Shown piece by piece: positions 49,561 through 61,398 of a DNA stretch of 64,000 nucleotides. Under the pieces are notes generated by a model. The model was given only the letters and a program-made list of their open reading frames with translations, searched no databases and was not told where the DNA came from. Source of the DNA: Gossypium raimondii (Eukaryota; Streptophyta; Magnoliopsida; Malvales; Malvaceae); assembly GCF_025698545.1 (NCBI RefSeq), contig NC_068577.1, positions 5,533,501 through 5,597,500 of the forward strand. The letters are read 5' to 3'. Numbering within the stretch: position 1 is the stretch's first letter; each line of letters starts with the position of its first letter. Position numbers and translations under genes: made by a program.

Positions 49561-51916
49561 ATGCAGGGTATGGTGTAAAAAGCATTCAGATAACATTATA
49601 TTATGAAATATGAGTTAAGAGGACTAAATCTAAAAGGTGAAAGTCCTTCATTCCCCTGTTGATGTTGAAAATAGGATGAATATTCTGGTTTTTTTTCTCT
49701 TTCGAAAAGCTGATAAGAGAGATGATTTAATCTACTAAATCAATTGAAGAGAGATCAATTGTATAAAAAAAAAAATTAATTTGCTTGGTTCTATTTTGAT
49801 TTTTTATGCATATTGGGTGGCATTAGGTTGGGTAATGTTAAATTTCTAAAAATGGAAATAAGTCGAAGCAATTCAATTTGATTAGACAAACCAAGTAGAT
49901 AAAGTAGACAAACAATCAATCGAGTACATTAACAGGGAAGAAATCGAATTTATTTAAAACTTCAAATTTCATAACACAATACATCGAAAATCTACACAAT
50001 AATGGAAAATCTTTTAAAATTATAATGTGCAATTGTATACATGAACTTTAATTTGGTGCAATTATACACGTGAAACTCTAATTGTGGTTCAAATGTATAC
50101 TTGAAACTTGAAACTTTAATTTTGATTTAATCATTTATTTTTATATTAGATAAATATTATTATTTATGTATGTAATATATAAATATAAAATGATGTTACA
50201 TCAATAATTGTGTTAATAATTTACAAGAACTGGATAAAATCAAAATTTTATGTATAAAATTACACAAAATCAAAGTTCATGATACAATTGTACATTAAAC
50301 CATAATTCATGTATAATTTTGATTAAAAAACAGCTAAAATTAACACCTAAAATGGAAAAATGCAATTTCACATCAAAATTTAAGTATCCTAGGAATTCCA
50401 GAAAACATTGAACACCATTTATACTCCATTTGGATTTTATTATTATGTAAAAGGTTAAGAATGAGATCCATATATTATGAGAAAATTAGGTGATATTCAA
50501 TAGATATCACATTCAAAAATAATTTAAGAATTTCAAATTTTTACTAAATAATTTATTTTTAAATTTACACTATTTTAAAATTCAAATCCACATTTTAACT
50601 CGAAATTCTTAAATACCTTAAATTTTTTAAATGAAAGAGCTTAAAACAGAATATCAATGAATATCAAAATCGAACACACCCTTTAAAAATACGTAAAACT
50701 AGGAATATTACCACGCATTGCGTGATTTGACATATATTGAAACATTTTGTAAGAAAATCATAGTAATAACTAACCAAAATAAATTTAGAGGAGAATTAAT
50801 ATATGATTTATACACAACAGAAACTTAAACTTGGACACTCAAGATTCCAATATTAACTTTTGCTGACACAATCAAAGTTTCAATGACGAATTTTAGGAAA
50901 ACATGAGAATATTTTTCTTTATATATTCCATTTAATTTATTTATACGAAAAATTAAAAATTGATGTTATAATTCTTTAATTTTTATAGTAATATTTTAGT
51001 AATAAAATTTTAGATAGTTTAAGATGGATTTTAGTTATAAAAGTTTAGTTTATTTCAAATTTGCCTTTAAATTATATTTTGATTTTCAAATTAGTATTTA
51101 AGGTATTTTTATTAGAAATGAAACTTAAACTATCAATTTTGTTTCATTTTATCAAAAAATGTATGGTTAATAATAATGTGTCATGTATTTCATTTTTATT
51201 GGTTACTATTATTTTTAAATAAGTTGAGACACTTGATAATTTAAGTATAATTTTAATACAAAACTTTTAAATCGATTTGAGAACTTGGATATAATTTAAT
51301 GGTAAATGTAACTACGAAAGTAATATATATTTTTGGTGTAACTAAGGCATCCTTCTTATTTATTTTATGAACAATGACGATTAGTAATTTTAAGGTTTCT
51401 AGTTTTCCTTCCAATAATGTCATATTTTGGATTCTAACTTGAGTTTTCTCTTGAGAATATAATGTGTCTTACCACTGCACTTAACACTTATGGTAACAAA
51501 GATATTATTTATTCGAACAAAATCATTTAAAATCTCTTAAATTAGAAGATTCGAGTGACAAATAAGTAAAATGTTCTTAAGCTTTTCCAAATATACAAAA
51601 AAATCAATTATTTAAAATTTCATAACATTTTTCACAAATTAAAAATATTATTTAAAATTCATATATTGTATTAGAGAGAACTCTTGAATGAAATTAAAAT
51701 AATATTTTTATCAATGTGCTATTGAGTTGAAATTTTCCATCGTACTTCAATATAGTTTTTTTTTTGGCATAAAGCAATGTAAAGAAAATTTACACTAAAT
51801 ATTTCACCTTTTACTTTCAAAAATATTTCAAAACTTTTTCAATTTTATCGAAAAGGAAATTAAAATGTGCAAAATATTCAATTCTTACTATTGCAATTTA
51901 AATAATTTTAACATAA
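49561..51916. other. AT-rich intergenic DNA
   Basis: No gene, RNA or well-bounded repeat recognised. Runs such as TATACATGAAC, TATACACGTGAAAC and TATACTTGAAAC at 50035-50110 form a short degenerate tandem series. Confidence 0.3.
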
Positions 51917-52034
51917 TTTTTTTTGGTGAATTATAATAACAGGGCAAAGCCCAAATAAGAAACGTAATTAGTGTGATTTGAACTTAAGTCACATTTGGGA
52001 CTGTGAACACTCTTAACCATCAAGCCATCTCATG
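51917..52034 (-). mobile_element. tRNA-derived SINE-like element
   Basis: On the minus strand the segment opens GATGGCTTGATGGTTAAGAG, with TGGCTTGATGG as a pol III A box, followed about 35 nt later by AGTTCAAATCAC as a B box. It ends ATAATTCACCAAAAAAAA, a short A tail. This arrangement is that of a tRNA-related SINE of about 118 bp. No clear target-site duplication was found. Confidence 0.6.
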
Positions 52035-52494
52035 ATATAATAAACATTCTTTTAAATAATTAAAAATAATTGACAATCGTGTTAAATTTTATAATTGAGT
52101 TCAACTAAATAAGTTGTGATTGTATGCTAACCTAAACTTTAATATTAATATAAAGTTAAAATTTTATGCTTCTGCTTTTAACAATAAAAGTGCTTTTGCA
52201 AAGCTTTTTTTTTGGTCTTAAAACACTTTAGAAAAGTTTAAAACACCTTGTTTAACAATACTTTTATTTAAAAAGTACTTTTATTCCAAAAATGCTTATG
52301 AGAAACAATACTAAACTGACCCTTAATTCTTTATTAACTATATGTTAGCTTGGAATAAGAAAAAAAAAAAACTTTGAGATTAAGCAACCCGTAGTTAATA
52401 TGAAATATTTTTTAAGATGAAGAATGGGTTTTAAAAGGAAGAAAATGATTGGGATTTTAAGATTTTTTTGTGTGGAAGAAAACATAAAAAACAA

Positions 52495-52850
52495 TTAAAT
52501 TAATTCATCATATGTGAGAAAGTCATTTGTTCTATCAACACAAAGATTAGCTTCGAGTCCCTGAGGTGCGTCAACAAACACATGTAGATCTTCTATCCTC
52601 TCAGAATGCATCTTAATAATGCGATTGACCACTTAATTTTTCTCTCTAGGAACATGTCTGGTATTCCACTAATCCATAGTCTGTAATATTAGATAAATAC
52701 TTCACACTAAAGCTGAGGTCGATTTGGTCAAGTGTATATTCTGAAAAGCATTGACCACCTCCAAACTGTCAGTATAGATCAAAATCTTGTTGTACCCCAT
52801 CTTTAAAAAAACATCGGACCATCCAAAATGTCCCAAAAATCGCCATAAAA
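52495..52850 (-). pseudogene. LINE-type RNase H (RVT_3-like) fragment
   Basis: One minus-strand frame reads WRFLGHFGWSDVFLKMGYNK, ILIYTDSLEVVNAFQN, TRHVPREKN and RIIKMHSERIEDLHVFVDAP. The YTDS motif with its acidic residue (codon 52768-52770) and the NxxA/HVPRE-like context are those of the RNase H domain that ends plant LINE polyproteins or stands alone in RNase H-like proteins. At least three in-frame stops break it (after SALV, after QTMD, and after PREKN), so it is a relic. The frame ends at TAA 52495-52497. No reverse transcriptase is visible upstream. Confidence 0.65.
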
Positions 52851-53211
52851 AACTGAGTTATGTTAATGGTTACTGAAATTAACTTCGTAAAAAGTAATGG
52901 TAAAATGTTAAATTTTAGGTTATTTTAGTTAATAAAAACACTATTTTGTCAAGATATTAGGTTGATTTTAAAATTGACTGTTTAATATATAAAATGGAAA
53001 ACGTTTAAAAGAAAGCATATGAAAAAGAGTTATTGCATGTATTTTTCATTTTGAGTTGTGCTTGTAGTTTTAAATTTAAAATTGTAAGTTACACCATAGT
53101 AAATAGATAACAAGTAGAATTAAGTTAAATTAAATTATGTTATTGGTTAACAATAATAAGATTTTGAATGTAAGAATAATTTCATTATATGTTTTGATAA
53201 TATTTATTCTA

Positions 53212-53325
53212 ATTTTTGAGACATTGCTCAGGTCTACCCATAGTCTCTTTTAACCCATAAATAGGAGGATAATGTGTTTTTGTGTGCTCGAACCCACGTT
53301 ATCCTACATTAATTAACAATAATAC
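53212..53325 (-). mobile_element. Possible SINE or tRNA-like relic
   Basis: The minus strand contains CGTGGGTTCGAGCACAC, a good B box, about 30 nt after GTTCGATGGGTATTATTG, which is only a weak A box, and ends ATGTCTCAAAAATTAG. It does not fold into a complete tRNA by eye. It abuts the dioxygenase pseudogene. Confidence 0.35.
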
Positions 53326-53394
53326 CCATCGAACAAATTAAACATATTTTTGAATTTTAAAAATTCACCGAAAATTAGGGTTAGAAAATTATGA

Positions 53395-54209
53395 TTAATT
53401 TTGAAAGAAATAGTGAGAGGAATATCAAAAAGCTTGGGGTTAGAAGAGAAATACATTGAGAAGGCCTCAAATCTGGAAAATTGCCTGCAGATTATGATAG
53501 CAAACTTATTGTATCCACCATGTCCATAACCAGAACTCGCCATGGGGTTGCCCGCTCACAGCCTCCTCATCCAAAACGACACCGTGGGGCTACAAGTGCT
53601 ACACAAAGACAAATGGGTCAATATCCACCCCATCCCCAATTCATTTCTAGCCAACAATGGGGACCATATTGAGGTACAACTCCCAAATTCTGCTTTTTTA
53701 TCCTCAACTTTTGGATTTAGTCACACCACTTTAACTTCATTTAATTTCATCTTTCTATTTTTATAAAATAATTAGTTTAACACCATCAACTATTTCGTTT
53801 AAACGTTGATGTGAGGATTTCCCACATCATCATGTTAATATAGATTTAGTATAGTAGAAGGGCTAAATCCATAAACTGACCTTTCATTCTATAATTGGTT
53901 TTCAATTTTTTCCAAAATTGATCGTTATTTCTCCTAATTGATCTGACATGATTTTAAATTTATGCAAGATTTTGGGCAACGGCAAGTATAGAAGTTTTCT
54001 CCATCGAGCTGTACGTAAGGATATCAATAGCACTGGCACATGGACCGGTCGCAGACACCGCCGTGAGTCCGGCTCCAATGTTGCTGGAAGATGGTCAGAA
54101 CCCATTGGCATACCAAGCAATAAAATATAAAGAATACGTAGAGCTTTAACAAAGCAACAAGCTTGATAGGAAATCTTGCTTGGAACATATACGAAATAGA
54201 GGGATTTAA
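53395..54209 (+). pseudogene. 2-oxoglutarate/Fe(II)-dependent dioxygenase pseudogene (3' half)
   Basis: Matches exons 3 and 4 of the intact gene at 54768-57288. The exon 3-like part (about 53395-53673) reads GISKSLGLEEKYIEKASNLE, then ANLLYPPCP, a TAA stop in place of Arg, PELAMGLPAHS, and LLIQNDTVGLQVLHKDKWVN. Relative to the intact copy, six codons after His-Ser are missing, which removes the iron-binding Asp of the HxD motif and the following HGLLT. The exon 4-like part (53969-54209) reads ILGNGKYRSFLHRAV, then a 15-nt deletion and a one-base insertion, then ISIALAHGP and IKYKEYVEL followed by another stop. The splice donor after GDHIE (53674) and an acceptor at 53967-53968 survive. Exons 1 and 2 are absent. 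Confidence 0.85.
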
Positions 54210-54767
54210 TTTTTAGTGTAAATCTTTCTAAATTTAGGTTAATTTCGAGTTTGAATTATTTTATGTTTGAGTCATAAATATCTTTAGTTTGTTTCTTTTT
54301 AAAGTGTTTGTATTCATTTTATTTAAAATTATATATTCTTATATTAAATTAAATAAATTTATTTTAAACATTAAATGAATTTATTCCCAAATAATTACAA
54401 ATTTGTACGTCTACAATAACCGAGCAAATAATATATTTCTAATAGTTTAGTTATTAAATATAAATATTAAAATTATAAAACTAAAACAATAATAACCAAA
54501 TTATTAACAAACTTTAAACGAAATTAAATGAATTGAACATATTTGAATGGAATGGAATTGAGATGGTTAGCATTGATGAGGTGGATGATCCAATTTGAGA
54601 AACATAATACGACAAGTAAAGTACTGAAATGGACAATTTGCTGTTATGGCAGCCACCCACAAACATCCATTATTAACAACACATCAACACACCATGCATT
54701 TCCACTTCACCCTCGCCCACAAAGAACCCTGTCTCAGCCTCTCTCCGTCCCCTTCATCAGTCTCCCC

Positions 54768-57288
54768 ATGGCCACCACTGCTCCGACCGGTTCTCCACCG
54801 TCACAACCATCTCTTACTCACCCACCACCACCACGGAAGCTAACAACCGTTAAAGCACTATCCGAATCGCCCGGACTTTCTTCCATCCCTTCCATTTACA
54901 CCTTCCCAAAACAACCCTACCACGAACCAGTTTCAGACACGAAAGAACCAATCCCCACCATCGATTTCTCCCTCCTCGCCTCTAGTCATCCCGATGAACG
55001 GTCTGAAACCATCCGAGAACTCGGAAAAGCCTGCCGGGACTGGGGCTTCTTCATGGTATATATATGTTTCTTCTTCCATCGATGTTAGTTTTATTGATCA
55101 TTTTTTTTTTGGGTTTTTGATTTGGGGATATTCTCAGGTGACCAACCATGGGGTGCCAGAGAGGATGATGAAGGCAATCATCGAGGCTTGCCGGGAATTT
55201 TTCGAGCTACCGGAGGAAGAGAAGCGAGGAATTAGTGGGAAACATGTGTTGGATCCGATTAGATTCGGAACCAGTTTCAATGAATCAGTGGATGAAATTT
55301 TATGTTGGAGAGATTACGTGAAGATATTTCAGCACCCTGAGTTTCACTCACCCAACAAGCCTCCTTCCTTCACGTTTGTTGTTGTTCAAATTTATCTTCC
55401 GTCATGCATTAAGAAAGTGTATTCACAAACTTTTTTCTCAAGCTCTCAAAAATCCCGTTAACGGTAAACTAGAAAACTTGAACTGAAATTGAACCGCTAT
55501 TAGTTGTGAACTTTCTTTTACTATTGTTAGTTACACTAATTTAGTTGAATACTTAAGATTGTTAAAAGAATTCATTTCATCACTTCTCAACAACTTTTTA
55601 AAAATAGAGGGATAAATTGTATCAAACTGAAGTGTAGAAAATATATTTTAGCATAGTAGTGGGCCTAAAACCAGAAGTAGACCCATTCAAAATATTGCAC
55701 CCATTCTCTTTTGGAGTTGGGTGTAACTAGAGTTCATCATGTTCGAGCCGTAATAAAATTTTAGGTCTATTTTGTCGGTCCAGGTCCAACTCTACCTAAA
55801 GAGTAGGTCTAAAATTTTGTCTAAGTCCAGTTCGAATAAAAAAAAGCTAAAATCCGAACTCGATTTGACTTGTATTAAATTTTTTATATTATTTTTATAT
55901 AAAAATAAATTTAAAAAATATAATACATCATGCACTAAAAACATTAAAATAAACATATCTCAACAAATTAAAATTTTTTTTTATACTTAAATAACATTAA
56001 AATAAGTACAATTTAACAAGTAAATGCCTCTAAAATAATAGCAAAATTAACAATAAAACAATAGTTGTATGTATCCAAACAATAACAACAAAATAATAGC
56101 AATAGAATAGTAAAATGATAGCAAAACAGTGAAAAGGCAACAATGATTTTTTTTAACTAATTTTTTTTCAACTTCAAGTTAGGCCGGTATGGGTCAAGGC
56201 CAAAAAAATTTACTCAATGCCTAACTTGTTTTCTAAATTAACTTTATTTTTTATTATTTAAGCCCATTTTTTAAGCTTATATATTTTTATCCAAACCACC
56301 TTATGCGGTATGTTTTCATGGGTTTGGAGGGTAAAATCCTAATACATTAAAAAAGAAATAGAATCAAGCTAACATAATATTTGACATTCGTTGGGACCTC
56401 TCCAATTCGGTAAGAGTGTCGGGTAAGTGGATGTATCCTATATCAATATATTCGAATATTTTTGAAAAACAACTCTTTTATAAAGTTAAAACTACATTAT
56501 CTTATTCTCATTTTCGAATATGCGTACGTAACATAGATTACAACAGCATTTGCCTAAATTTTTCAGAGAAATTGCATTGGAATACAGCAAAAGAGTCCGG
56601 CTAGTAGCCAGAGAAATAATAAGAGGAATATCTGAAAGTCTGGGGCTAGAAAAGGACTACATTGATGAAACCCTAAACCTTGAGAATGGCCTGCAACTGA
56701 TTGCAGCGAACTTGTATCCGCCATGTCCACGGCCGGAGCTGGCAATGGGGTTGCCTCCACATTCGGACCATGGTCTTTTGACCCTCTTAATCCAAAACCA
56801 AATAGGGGGACTTCAAGTACAACACAAAGGCAAATGGGTGAATATAGACCCTATCCCCAATTCATTTCTTGCCAACATTGGCGACCATATTGAGGTACAA
56901 CTCCAAATTCCCTCGCACTTTTTATTCCCATCTTGTTCTGTTTTGGTTGATAGTATTCACATTTACCTCATATATGGTAGCCATATCATGCATAGTTTAT
57001 CCAAGCTTAATTTGACACGGTTTATTTTTCTGCAAGATATTGAGCAACGGAAAGTACAAAAGTGTCCTCCATCGAGCTGTGGTGAACAACAGAGATGTAA
57101 GGATATCCATAGCAGTGCCCCACGGACCAGCATTGGATGCCATTGTTAGCCCAGCTTCAAAGTTGGTGGAAGATGTGGGGAATCCACCAGCATATGGAGC
57201 TATGAAATATAAGGAATATTTGGAGCTTCAACAAGGTACCATGCTCAATGGGAAATCTAGCTTGGAACGTATACGAAAGGGAGTTTGA
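54768..57288 (+). CDS. 2-oxoglutarate/Fe(II)-dependent dioxygenase (plant DOXC class, 2-ODD19/DMR6-like-oxygenase type)
   Basis: Exons 54768-55055, 55138-55373, 56567-56894 and 57037-57288 join in frame to 367 codons. The N-terminal DIOX_N domain reads SIPSIYTFPKQPYHEPV, PIPTIDFSLLAS and KACRDWGFFMVTNHGVPERM. The catalytic domain has ANLYPPCPRPELAMGLPPHS with His240 and Asp242 of the HxD iron site, His296 (VLHRAV), and Arg306/Ser308 (RISIA) for 2-oxoglutarate binding, so it should be active. Substrate cannot be inferred; relatives oxidise small metabolites, including phenylpropanoids, salicylate and hormones. The ATG chosen (MATTAPTG) begins the conserved protein; upstream in-frame ATGs precede unrelated sequence. 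The exon 2 donor (CCTTCCTTCAC then GTTTGT) is weak and gives SFTEIA at the junction. Intron 2 is 1.19 kb and looks expanded. A decayed paralogue lies just upstream. Confidence 0.9.
55680..56340. other. Insertion-like block in dioxygenase intron 2
   Basis: Words such as TAGGTCTATTTTGTCGGTCC near 55763, GGCCGGTATGGGTC near 56183 and TAAGCCCATTTTTTAAGC near 56259 surround an AT-rich, AAC/AAT-repeat middle. The plan (GC-richer, GGCC-containing flanks around an AT core) loosely resembles the hAT MITE at 41947-42377 but is far more diverged. The limits are approximate and no target-site duplication was found. Confidence 0.35.
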
Positions 57289-57304
57289 GTTGATTTAATT
57301 TAAG

Positions 57305-57509
57305 TGGTTGACTTCATTTTATGAGGAACCAGCCGCAAAAACTGTATTTCATTTCACCACTTCTAGACTCCAATATCCATAGGAAGATCCAAGGCCTACG
57401 TAATATTCACCAAGTTTCCTCCTTTTCAACCATTTATGATCTGCTCCAAGGCCTACGTAATCCCTAACACTATTCTTTCTATTCCTCACTCATAACTAGC
57501 TATTAAGAT
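57305..57509 (+). pseudogene. Orphan 5' region of a proline-rich protein gene, cut by a solo LTR
   Basis: The stretch aligns by eye with 61125-61370, the upstream region of the proline-rich protein gene: GACTTCATTTTATGAGG with GACTTCATTACATGAGG, ATTTCACC, CTCCAATATCCATAGGAAGA with CTCCAAAATCCCATGAGAAG, and TTCTTTCTATTCCTCACTCA with TGCTTTCTCTTCCTCACTCA. The TATA box of the other copy (CCTTTATAAACCCC) is replaced by GCCTACGTAATCCC. At 57510 solo LTR B begins; no coding sequence like that of the other copy is found beyond the LTR. I read it as a tandem duplicate that has lost its coding part. Confidence 0.6.
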
Positions 57510-58737
57510 TGTCGAAACCCTTTTTAATTTTGAAAAAAATGGGGATCGACTTTTAAAATGAAAACGGGAGTCGCTACCGATCTTTTATTGAGGTGTGATC
57601 GGATCACTTTGAAAATAATTTTGGGTCTGCGAATTTTGAAAAAACAGGTTCGGGAGTCGGTTACGCACGAGGAAGGGTTAACACCCTCGTGACGCCCAAA
57701 ATTGGTACCGAATTGATTATTTAATGTCTTAATGTCAAAATTTTGAAAAGATTTTAAAATACGATCCTTTTAACTTGAATAAATTGAATAATAAAACACT
57801 CTTATTTCAAAGAAATAAAATGTCACACATAGTGAGTTAGGGCGCAACATTTTTAATCTTCAAAATTAAGTTTATCTTTTAACTTAAAAAACCCATGCAT
57901 TTGAGAAGGATATTTGATTATTCGGGTCAAATGAGAAAATCAAAACCTAATAAGTTAGGGTTCAATTTCACAAAATTCCTAAATATCGAATATTACCTTT
58001 ATTCTCATTTGTTAGAAAAATTCTTATCTCGAGAAAACGACACGTCACATCCAATGCGTTAGGACACAACGTGTCGAATTCCCGAGAATGGGCTTTTTAT
58101 TTGTGTGTTAATTAAAAGGAATATTCGGTCTCTTAGATCCCGAGGAAGATTGGAATCCAGTGAGTTAGGACACAATTTTTTCGAGGATCACAAATCCCGA
58201 GTGCCGCGTTATTTTGAAAGCTTTTTGAATAAAAGTGTTTTTAATATTTAAATAAAATGTAATCCGATTGAATGGTAGTGCATAATTCAAAATAATAATT
58301 CGTAAATTACGATACACTAGTGGACGATAGATCATCAAATAATATAAACAAGCGATGGATAAATTCAAACAAGAATAGCAACCATAATCTCGATCATACA
58401 ACATTCAAAAAGTAAATGAATTACTAATCAATTTTTCTTAAGATACACTAAAAGGAAATTTATAATAAATAAATCATATGCACAAGAATTTGTAAAATGA
58501 ACAATATAGGTATATAAGCATGAAATATTATTCAAAATGGAGAAAAGAACAAACACTACATAAAATAATAGTACTTAGATGCATTTTAAGTAAATATTAT
58601 AAGAAGAAAATCAAAATTTATAACGTAATATACATATTAATTTAAAAGAGTAATAGATATGGAGTGGAAAACTTAATAGAAATAATATATGAACACTTTT
58701 AAAAGAAAACTTAACATTAATAATTAATAAATCCATA

Positions 58738-58768
<31 letters not shown>

Positions 58769-60221
58769 AATGACACTAATGTTATATAAAAAAATTAAAG
58801 AGAAAAGATAAAAGATTATATATATATATATATATAAACATATCCGATTTACATAAAAATATATATAATCATGTCAAATTTAAATAATAATACATGATAA
58901 CTTTGAACAACGTTAATGATAAATTTGAAGTAATAATATATTACAAATCGAATGATATTGATGATAAATTCACAAAAAGATTAAGTTTAAACCAAAAATG
59001 CTAGATTTAAAATTAAACATGTGTATATATATATTTAAAACAGAATAATAAATTTTAAACAAAATAAAAATCAAGTGCATTAAATTAAACAAGTATGGAT
59101 TAAATTAAAATAAAAATGGAATTGAAAGGAATAAATGAAAATAAAATAAAGCAAAGGAGGCCAAATGTAGCACGCGGATGACTTGGGGGACTAAATGGGA
59201 AATAATCTCGTCCTTCCAAAACGCGGCGTACAACCTGGGCCAAAATGAAGCAAAAGCAAAATCAAACGCGAAATTCATAAATAAAGAAAAAAAACTGATA
59301 TGAAAACGCCACGAAGGAAGGAGGACCAAATGCGAAAATATCCCTGCAAAGGCACAACACGCGGATCTCAGCCGCTTCTGGGTCGGGTCATTGGGTAAGC
59401 AAATACGACGCCGTTTTGGGGCCACTGATTCAGGCCCCAAAAAGCGCCGTTTAAACACTCTCTAAGAACCAACTTTGAAATCCCTAAAACCATTTCGGCC
59501 GATTGATAAAATCCTAAAATTGGCAGCCTCCCAAAACACTTTCAGCAGTTTTTTTAAAAAAAACTAAACCCTTCCTCTGCCGTTTCCTCTTCCCCTCTGC
59601 CCCTTCGACTCTGTTTTGCTCAGAGGGAGGGCTTCATCGGCGCCGACAACGAGGTAAAATCCCCCCTTTTCGTTCTTTATTTTATATATATACTTATATA
59701 TGTGAATTAACAAAACACAATAAAGAAAAGCAATCGGAAACCGAATGAAAAAAGAAACCTTTTTTGTATTGATTTTGTTTTTGATACAATCTCTCTGTAT
59801 TCTCCCTTTTTTTTGTATTCAATCTCCGTGTAAAAAAGGGGAAGAAGAACCTTACAGATTTTTGTTGGCTCTTTTTATAGATGAATAGAAATAAAAATAG
59901 ATCCAAACGAAATACAATGCTTTTTTTCTCTTTTCTTTGTCTCTGCTGCCTTTGTTTGTTTGCGCGCAGGTACGATCGTACGGGGGCCAGCTGGGGTGCA
60001 CGGAGGCGTACGTGGCAGTGTACGTGCTTGACTGAGAAACCCTAGGGTTTTTGGAAGCTGTTTAGGGCTATCAGGGTTTGGGCTTATTGGGCCTGGTGTA
60101 ATTGGGTTTAGTGGGTATTTGGGCCTGTTGTAAATTGGACATGTTAATTGGACTTAATTTTGGTTTTATATTTTTTGTTTATTTATTTCTGATTTGGGCC
60201 GGGCAAATTTGGGCCATTACA
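57510..60221 (-). mobile_element. Solo LTR B of the same long-LTR family (TSD AAGAT)
   Basis: Starts TGTCGAAACC and ends GGGCCATTACA on the plus strand, flanked by exact direct repeats AAGAT at 57505-57509 and 60222-60226. Length is 2712 bp. Shared blocks with solo LTR A include GTGTGATCGG, CGTAACGCCCAAAATTGGTACC-like sequence near 57690 (one base differs), ACGCGGATC near 59360 and CAGGTACG near 59969. A TATAAAAA box on the minus strand at 59872-59879, about 340 nt from the TGTAATGGCCC end, gives minus orientation, as in copy A. (TA)n runs lie at 58739-58763 and 58819-58836. It has no recognised protein domain. Confidence 0.9.
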
Positions 60222-60226
60222 AAGAT

Positions 60227-60985
60227 AAAAGAAAACTTTTGTTTCGCACCATCTTTCTCTTATGTTAGTTTATTGACAAAAAAGAAATTAATTATGATAC
60301 AACATTTTAGCTTACTAATTTTTAATTTGTAACTAGTTAAACATTATTCGAACTTTCTCAATAGCTTATTGACAATTTTTATAAGAGTGGGTGCTCTAGA
60401 TCAATTGTGAGATTAATTTTGGTGAGATTAAAATAACAATGATAATGAGATTAGTTACAGTATAAAAATCTATCTTGTAATATGTGAATTCAAATGTAAT
60501 AATAACCATGATATTGAAATAAAAATGACTATTAAAGATATTCAAATGTAATAATAACTATGATATTAATCAATTTAAACTCGATTCAATCTAATTTGAT
60601 TATAAAAGTCAACAATTTAAACAAAAATGATTCAAACTTGAAATAATCGGAACCTTAAATGACTTGAATAAATAACTCTAAATGATTTGAATCTAAGATA
60701 ACCTACTTAAAACTTAATTACCAAGACCGAATGACCAAAAGACGAAATTGGCTTTAACATGAAATGATGTGAAAATTTTAAAATTGAATTCATCTTTTCC
60801 ATATCAATCCAATCTAAATCTAACTCAACTCATTCAATTTACAAGTATAGTTGAGGGTGTATACATAGTTTCTTTATATAATCAATTCAATAATAGTGAT
60901 AATATTGTTGAAAAAATATTTATGAATCCCCAAAAAATTAATTTTATAAACTGTAAAAGGGTATAGAGAATACTGTAATTCTAAT

Positions 60986-61019
<34 letters not shown>

Positions 61020-61124
61020 ATCAACTTTGAAAGTTATCGTCTCATGCCAATCGTGCTTGGGAAACTTTGCTAACTTAGAGGTTAGTCGAATAATACTATT
61101 TGACATATTCTTAATTTAATTAAG
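60227..61124. other. AT-rich intergenic DNA with a (TC)n(TA)n microsatellite
   Basis: No gene. Repeated phrases AAATGTAATAATAAC and TATGATATTGAA / TATGATATTAAT near 60490-60570 form a short tandem duplication, and ATGACTTGAAT / ATGATTTGAAT words follow. At 60988-61018 there is (TC)n followed by (TA)n. Confidence 0.4.
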
Positions 61125-61312
61125 AGGTGACTTCATTACATGAGGTAGCTTCCATGCCAACCACAACTCATGCATTTCACCTATTTTAAACTCCAAAATC
61201 CCATGAGAAGATGACCTACCAATACCTTCAATATTGACCAATTTTCTCCATTCCAAACATACATGATCAAATATTACCAACTCCAATGGCCTATTCCCAC
61301 CGCTCTAAGGCC

Positions 61313-61320
61313 TTTATAAA
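61313..61320 (+). promoter_or_regulatory. TATA box of the proline-rich protein gene
   Basis: CCTTTATAAACCCC lies about 80 bp before the ATG at 61399, followed by a C/T-rich leader with TTTCTCTTCCTCACTCA. Spacing and context are good for a plant core promoter. Confidence 0.65.
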
Positions 61321-61398
61321 CCCCAACACCATGCTTTCTCTTCCTCACTCAAAATCTTTCTTTCATCACTTATAATTAGTTTCAAAATCTCGGACAAA

